A DNA stretch of 25,307 bases from JBKHBQ01 sp046542305. Its GTDB lineage: Bacteria > Bacteroidota > Bacteroidia > Bacteroidales > 4484-276. Numbering within the stretch: the stretch's first letter is position 1; each line of letters starts with the position of its first letter. Below, piece after piece: positions 22,808 through 25,307 of this stretch. The stretch lies in the NCBI GenBank assembly GCA_046542305.1, contig JBKHBQ010000020.1, forward strand, positions 1 to 25,307. Direction: 5' to 3'. A program made the position numbers and the translations under genes. The notes beneath the pieces are model-generated. The model saw nothing but the letters and a program-made list of their open reading frames with translations. It was not told the DNA's origin and ran no database searches.

Positions 22808-24368
22808 ACCCCTGGGACATATCGATGCACCGCTGGTTGTGCCACAGGACGCGGAATACCGCAATTTCCTGCGAAAAGAGATCAGGCATTTTCTGGATGG
22901 GAAAAAATTGCTTCCGCCACTGAATCTGGATGTTCTTAACGGTTATGCAGATGAATTTGCAACGAAGGAGGGCGTTCCTGAAGAATTCATGAATTTCCTC
23001 ATGGTGCTGATCGGCAACGAATCCTGGCGCAAAGCGGTGGAAGCCACACCGTACCGCCGTCGTTTGCTTTTGCTGCCGCAATGTGTTAAAAACAAGGAGA
23101 AGTGTCGTGGGGTTTTCGACGAACTGGGATTGGTGTGTGCGGGCTGCAAATCATGTCCCATCGATGATCTGCTCAGCGAGGCCGAGGCATTGGGTTACAC
23201 TACGCTGGTGGCCGAGGGTACCACGGTGGCTCTCGGACTGGTGGAGGAGGGCTCGATTGATGCGGTGATCGGGGTGAGTTGCATGCCGGTGCTGCAGAGG
23301 TCTTTTTACCCGGTTTCCAAGGCCGCCGTGCCTGTCATCGGCATTCCGCTGATGTACGATGGCTGCGAAAATACAAAACTCGATTGCGATTGGTTGTACG
23401 ACGAACTGCGCGCCTCCACCGGCACACTGGCATACAGTCCGCTTCCGGTTTCCCTGATCAGGCGAAAGCTGAATGATTTTTTCCGCACTGAAATCATAAA
23501 AAATATCATTGAAGATGATGGCGTGATGAACGGGCTGGCTGTTGAAACCCTTGCGGCAGGCGGCAGGCGTATGCGCCCGCTCCTGACATTGCTGAGCTAT
23601 CTCGCCTGGCAGCCGGATGCCGGCGACGACATGTTGATCAGGCTCTCTTTTATCATCGAATCCTTTCATAAAGCTTCGCTGATCCATGACGACATTCAGG
23701 ATAATTCCCCCGAGCGTTATAACCGCCCCTCACTGCACATCAGCGAAGGCACCGGAGTGGCTATCAATGTGGGCGATTACCTGATCGGGAAAGGGTACAG
23801 CCTGTTGAGCGGGTTGCCGCTTCCTCCCGGGAGAATTGCAAAGTGCCTTCAGGCCGTTTCTTCGTCGCATGTGAAGATGACCCTGGGGCAGGCGCAGGAC
23901 ATCACCGTCGACCCGCTCGATCCTGCGTTTTTGCCCGGGCAGGTATGCAGGATCAACGGATTGAAAACCGGGGAGGCGGTGAAGGTAGCCTTGCTGCTTG
24001 GCGCAATTGCTGCAGGAGCGCCGCAAAACGACCTGAAGCTCCTGGATGAATTCGCCGATGCGTTCGGTATGGCCTATCAGATTCGCGATGACCTGAACGA
24101 ATTCGACGAAGCTGCTGATCATGAGCATATCCGCGATTATCCCATCCTGCTTTCACTGATCCATGAAAAGGGGCTTTCGCATTTGCTTCAAACCAACGGA
24201 CATTCCCTTACGGAAATGGTGCGGAAGATCGTTGAGGATTATCAGTTGACGGAACCTGCGCGGGAACTGCTCCGTAAAAAGGTTGCGGCATGTTATGCCT
24301 GTCTGGCCAAACTGGATAATTTTAAACTTCGCCTGAGCCTTTACGGCGTCATGGGAAAGATTTTCTGA
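22800..24368 (+). CDS. DUF116 domain fused to trans-polyprenyl diphosphate synthase
   Basis: The N-terminal part (about residues 85-200) is a DUF116 domain with LLLLPQCVKNKEKC, LVCAGCKSCPIDDL (Cys113, 116, 119), IGVSCMPVLQ (Cys161) and YDGCENTKLDC (Cys189, 196), a cysteine set that probably binds metal or Fe-S. The C-terminal part (about 225-522) is an isoprenyl diphosphate synthase: GGRRMRP (254-260), first Asp-rich motif DDIQD (297-301), KTGEA (389-393) and second motif RDDLNE (429-434), where the last Asp is replaced by Glu. Small residues Ala292 and Ser293 just before the first motif resemble long-chain synthases and argue against a short C15 product. It starts at ATG 22800, overlapping the radical SAM gene by eight bases; an upstream in-frame ATG at 22677 lies deeper inside that gene and looks non-coding. 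The fusion is unusual. Confidence 0.85.
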   Translation: MDKPLGHIDAPLVVPQDAEYRNFLRKEIRHFLDGKKLLPPLNLDVLNGYADEFATKEGVPEEFMNFLMVLIGNESWRKAVEATPYRRRLLLLPQCVKNKEKCRGVFDELGLVCAGCKSCPIDDLLSEAEALGYTTLVAEGTTVALGLVEEGSIDAVIGVSCMPVLQRSFYPVSKAAVPVIGIPLMYDGCENTKLDCDWLYDELRASTGTLAYSPLPVSLIRRKLNDFFRTEIIKNIIEDDGVMNGLAVETLAAGGRRMRPLLTLLSYLAWQPDAGDDMLIRLSFIIESFHKASLIHDDIQDNSPERYNRPSLHISEGTGVAINVGDYLIGKGYSLLSGLPLPPGRIAKCLQAVSSSHVKMTLGQAQDITVDPLDPAFLPGQVCRINGLKTGEAVKVALLLGAIAAGAPQNDLKLLDEFADAFGMAYQIRDDLNEFDEAADHEHIRDYPILLSLIHEKGLSHLLQTNGHSLTEMVRKIVEDYQLTEPARELLRKKVAACYACLAKLDNFKLRLSLYGVMGKIF

Positions 24369-24369
24369 C

Positions 24370-25203
24370 ATGAACCATAAGCCGGTTTACAAAAGATTTA
24401 TCGATACTTTGCAGCGAGGATTTGCAGCGCTCGATGATGACGCTCAGCGCCAAACGGCCGCGTTTCTGAAAAACCAGCTACACCCTGACGGGGGCTTCCG
24501 CGACCGGGCGGGAAATCCCGACCCGTATTATTCGGTGTTCGGAATGTTGATCAGCAAGGCCTTGCACGAAACCGAACTGCTATACCTGCTGAAGCTTTGG
24601 GCTTTCAACGACAGGCAAATAACCATGGCCGGGCAGGTGGATGAGATCTCGCTGCAGTTGATCAGAACACTTCTTAAGCCGGAATATCGCGGGGCTTCGT
24701 GGCTTTACCATCTCAGAACGATGGTTTCCGGAAAGGGTTCTGTTGATGCGGCTTATCATTTGTTCCTGCTTTTGCTGCTGATGGATGTGCAAAACAAAAA
24801 CCGGTCATTCCCGCGCCTCATCCTGAAAATTGCACTGCGCCTGAAGCGGCCCACACAGGATCTGCCCTGCAGTGCTACGGCGGCATGGTTATTTGCACGA
24901 AAGGAACTGGGGCTTGAATTCCGAAGTCAAACCGGCCGGTTGATGAAATACTACCGTGAGGGAAGCGGATTTGTTTCCTACCGGGATTCGGGTAAAGCCG
25001 ATCTGCTGTCCTCCGCTGTCGCGGCGTTTGTGCTTGCCGAATCAGGTGCCGACCTGAATACGGTGAGAAAGGATTGTCTGGAATTATTGGAACAAAACTA
25101 CGATCGCGGGGCATTTCTTTCGGGTGAGGGCGATGCCGGCGGCGACACCGAATATACCTTCTATGGCTTATTGTTGCTCGGATCGCTGATGAAAAATGAA
25201 TAA
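24370..25203 (+). CDS. Prenyltransferase/squalene-cyclase-like alpha-toroid protein
   Basis: The function is unknown. The 277-residue product has repeated segments of the alpha/alpha toroid found in protein prenyltransferase beta subunits and triterpene cyclases: QLHPDGGFRDRAGNPDPYYS (residues 36-55), GSGFVSYRDSGKADLLSSAV (198-217) and GAFLSGEGDAGGDTEYTFYG (247-266), the last of the type GGD..YTFYGLLLLGSL. It is less than half the length of a squalene-hopene cyclase, and I see neither a DxDD acid motif nor canonical QW motifs, so it may be inactive alone, a half-toroid, or a binding partner. It lies one base after the synthase gene, and its stop overlaps the next start by eight bases. No signal peptide. 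Confidence 0.6.
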   Translation: MNHKPVYKRFIDTLQRGFAALDDDAQRQTAAFLKNQLHPDGGFRDRAGNPDPYYSVFGMLISKALHETELLYLLKLWAFNDRQITMAGQVDEISLQLIRTLLKPEYRGASWLYHLRTMVSGKGSVDAAYHLFLLLLLMDVQNKNRSFPRLILKIALRLKRPTQDLPCSATAAWLFARKELGLEFRSQTGRLMKYYREGSGFVSYRDSGKADLLSSAVAAFVLAESGADLNTVRKDCLELLEQNYDRGAFLSGEGDAGGDTEYTFYGLLLLGSLMKNE

Positions 25204-25307
25204 AGCGGAACTGGAAAATAATTTCACCGAACTGTCCGGTTTGCTCAGCCGGCGCATGACTCCGGAAGGATACTGGACCGGCAGGTTGTCGTCGAGTGCC
25301 CTTGGGG
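25196..25307 (+). CDS. Second squalene-cyclase-like protein, N-terminal part (runs off window)
   Basis: Thirty-seven codons are visible from ATG 25196. LSRRMTPEGYWTGRLSSSAL resembles the N-terminal repeat of prenyltransferase/squalene cyclase proteins (dGyWxgxLsSSAL). The rest, including any DxDD motif, is outside the window, so catalytic competence cannot be judged. The start overlaps the stop of the previous toroid gene by eight bases, the same overlap length as between the radical SAM and DUF116 genes, indicating a continuous operon. It could be a class II terpene cyclase acting on the product of the polyprenyl synthase. Confidence 0.6.
   Translation, partial: MNKAELENNFTELSGLLSRRMTPEGYWTGRLSSSALG

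Overview
The window looks like the chromosome of a member of the Bacteroidota, probably class Bacteroidia. This is inferred from: two intergenic boxes matching the Bacteroidota -7 consensus TAnnTTTG; mostly weak or absent Shine-Dalgarno sequences; the order secY-map-infA-rpmJ with no adk; zinc-ligand-poor forms of S14 and L36; and a secreted TapB-like protein typical of the phylum. I cannot name a genus.

Bases 1-14513 are one collinear, nearly gap-free S10-spc-alpha ribosomal block on the + strand. It begins inside rplC and continues rplD, rplW, rplB, rpsS, rplV, rpsC, rplP, rpmC, rpsQ, rplN, rplX, rplE, rpsN, rpsH, rplF, rplR, rpsE, rpmD, rplO, secY, map, infA, rpmJ, rpsM, rpsK, rpsD, rpoA and rplQ. 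It supplies large and small subunit proteins, the SecY channel, methionine aminopeptidase, IF-1 and the RNA polymerase alpha subunit. All genes look intact. The oddest member is L17, whose C-terminal half is a long charged tail. A clear intrinsic terminator (14555-14589) closes the block.

Bases 14622-19242 hold independent housekeeping or accessory genes: enolase with its own long hairpin terminator; a secreted Met-rich TapB-like protein; a cysteine-desulfurase-like PLP enzyme of unusual length behind a good -7 box; and a small heat shock protein with an unusually strong Shine-Dalgarno sequence and its own terminator. On the opposite strand (19241-20584) lies a membrane-anchored YkuE/YaeI-like metallophosphoesterase.

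Bases 20874-25307 (continuing past the window) are the most interesting part: five tightly packed, mostly overlapping + strand genes behind a second -7 box. They encode an HdrA-like/ferredoxin iron-sulfur protein, a radical SAM enzyme, a DUF116 domain fused to a trans-polyprenyl diphosphate synthase, a short prenyltransferase/squalene-cyclase-like alpha-toroid protein, and the start of a second such protein. The arrangement suggests an isoprenoid or terpenoid pathway in which a polyprenyl diphosphate is made, cyclised and/or modified by radical and iron-sulfur chemistry. The product cannot be read from the sequence, and I know of no characterised pathway with this gene set.

I found no tRNA, rRNA, CRISPR array, insertion sequence or prophage gene. 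No intergenic stretch exceeds 300 bases; the longest (289 bases, 20585-20873) separates the divergent phosphoesterase and terpenoid-like operons.
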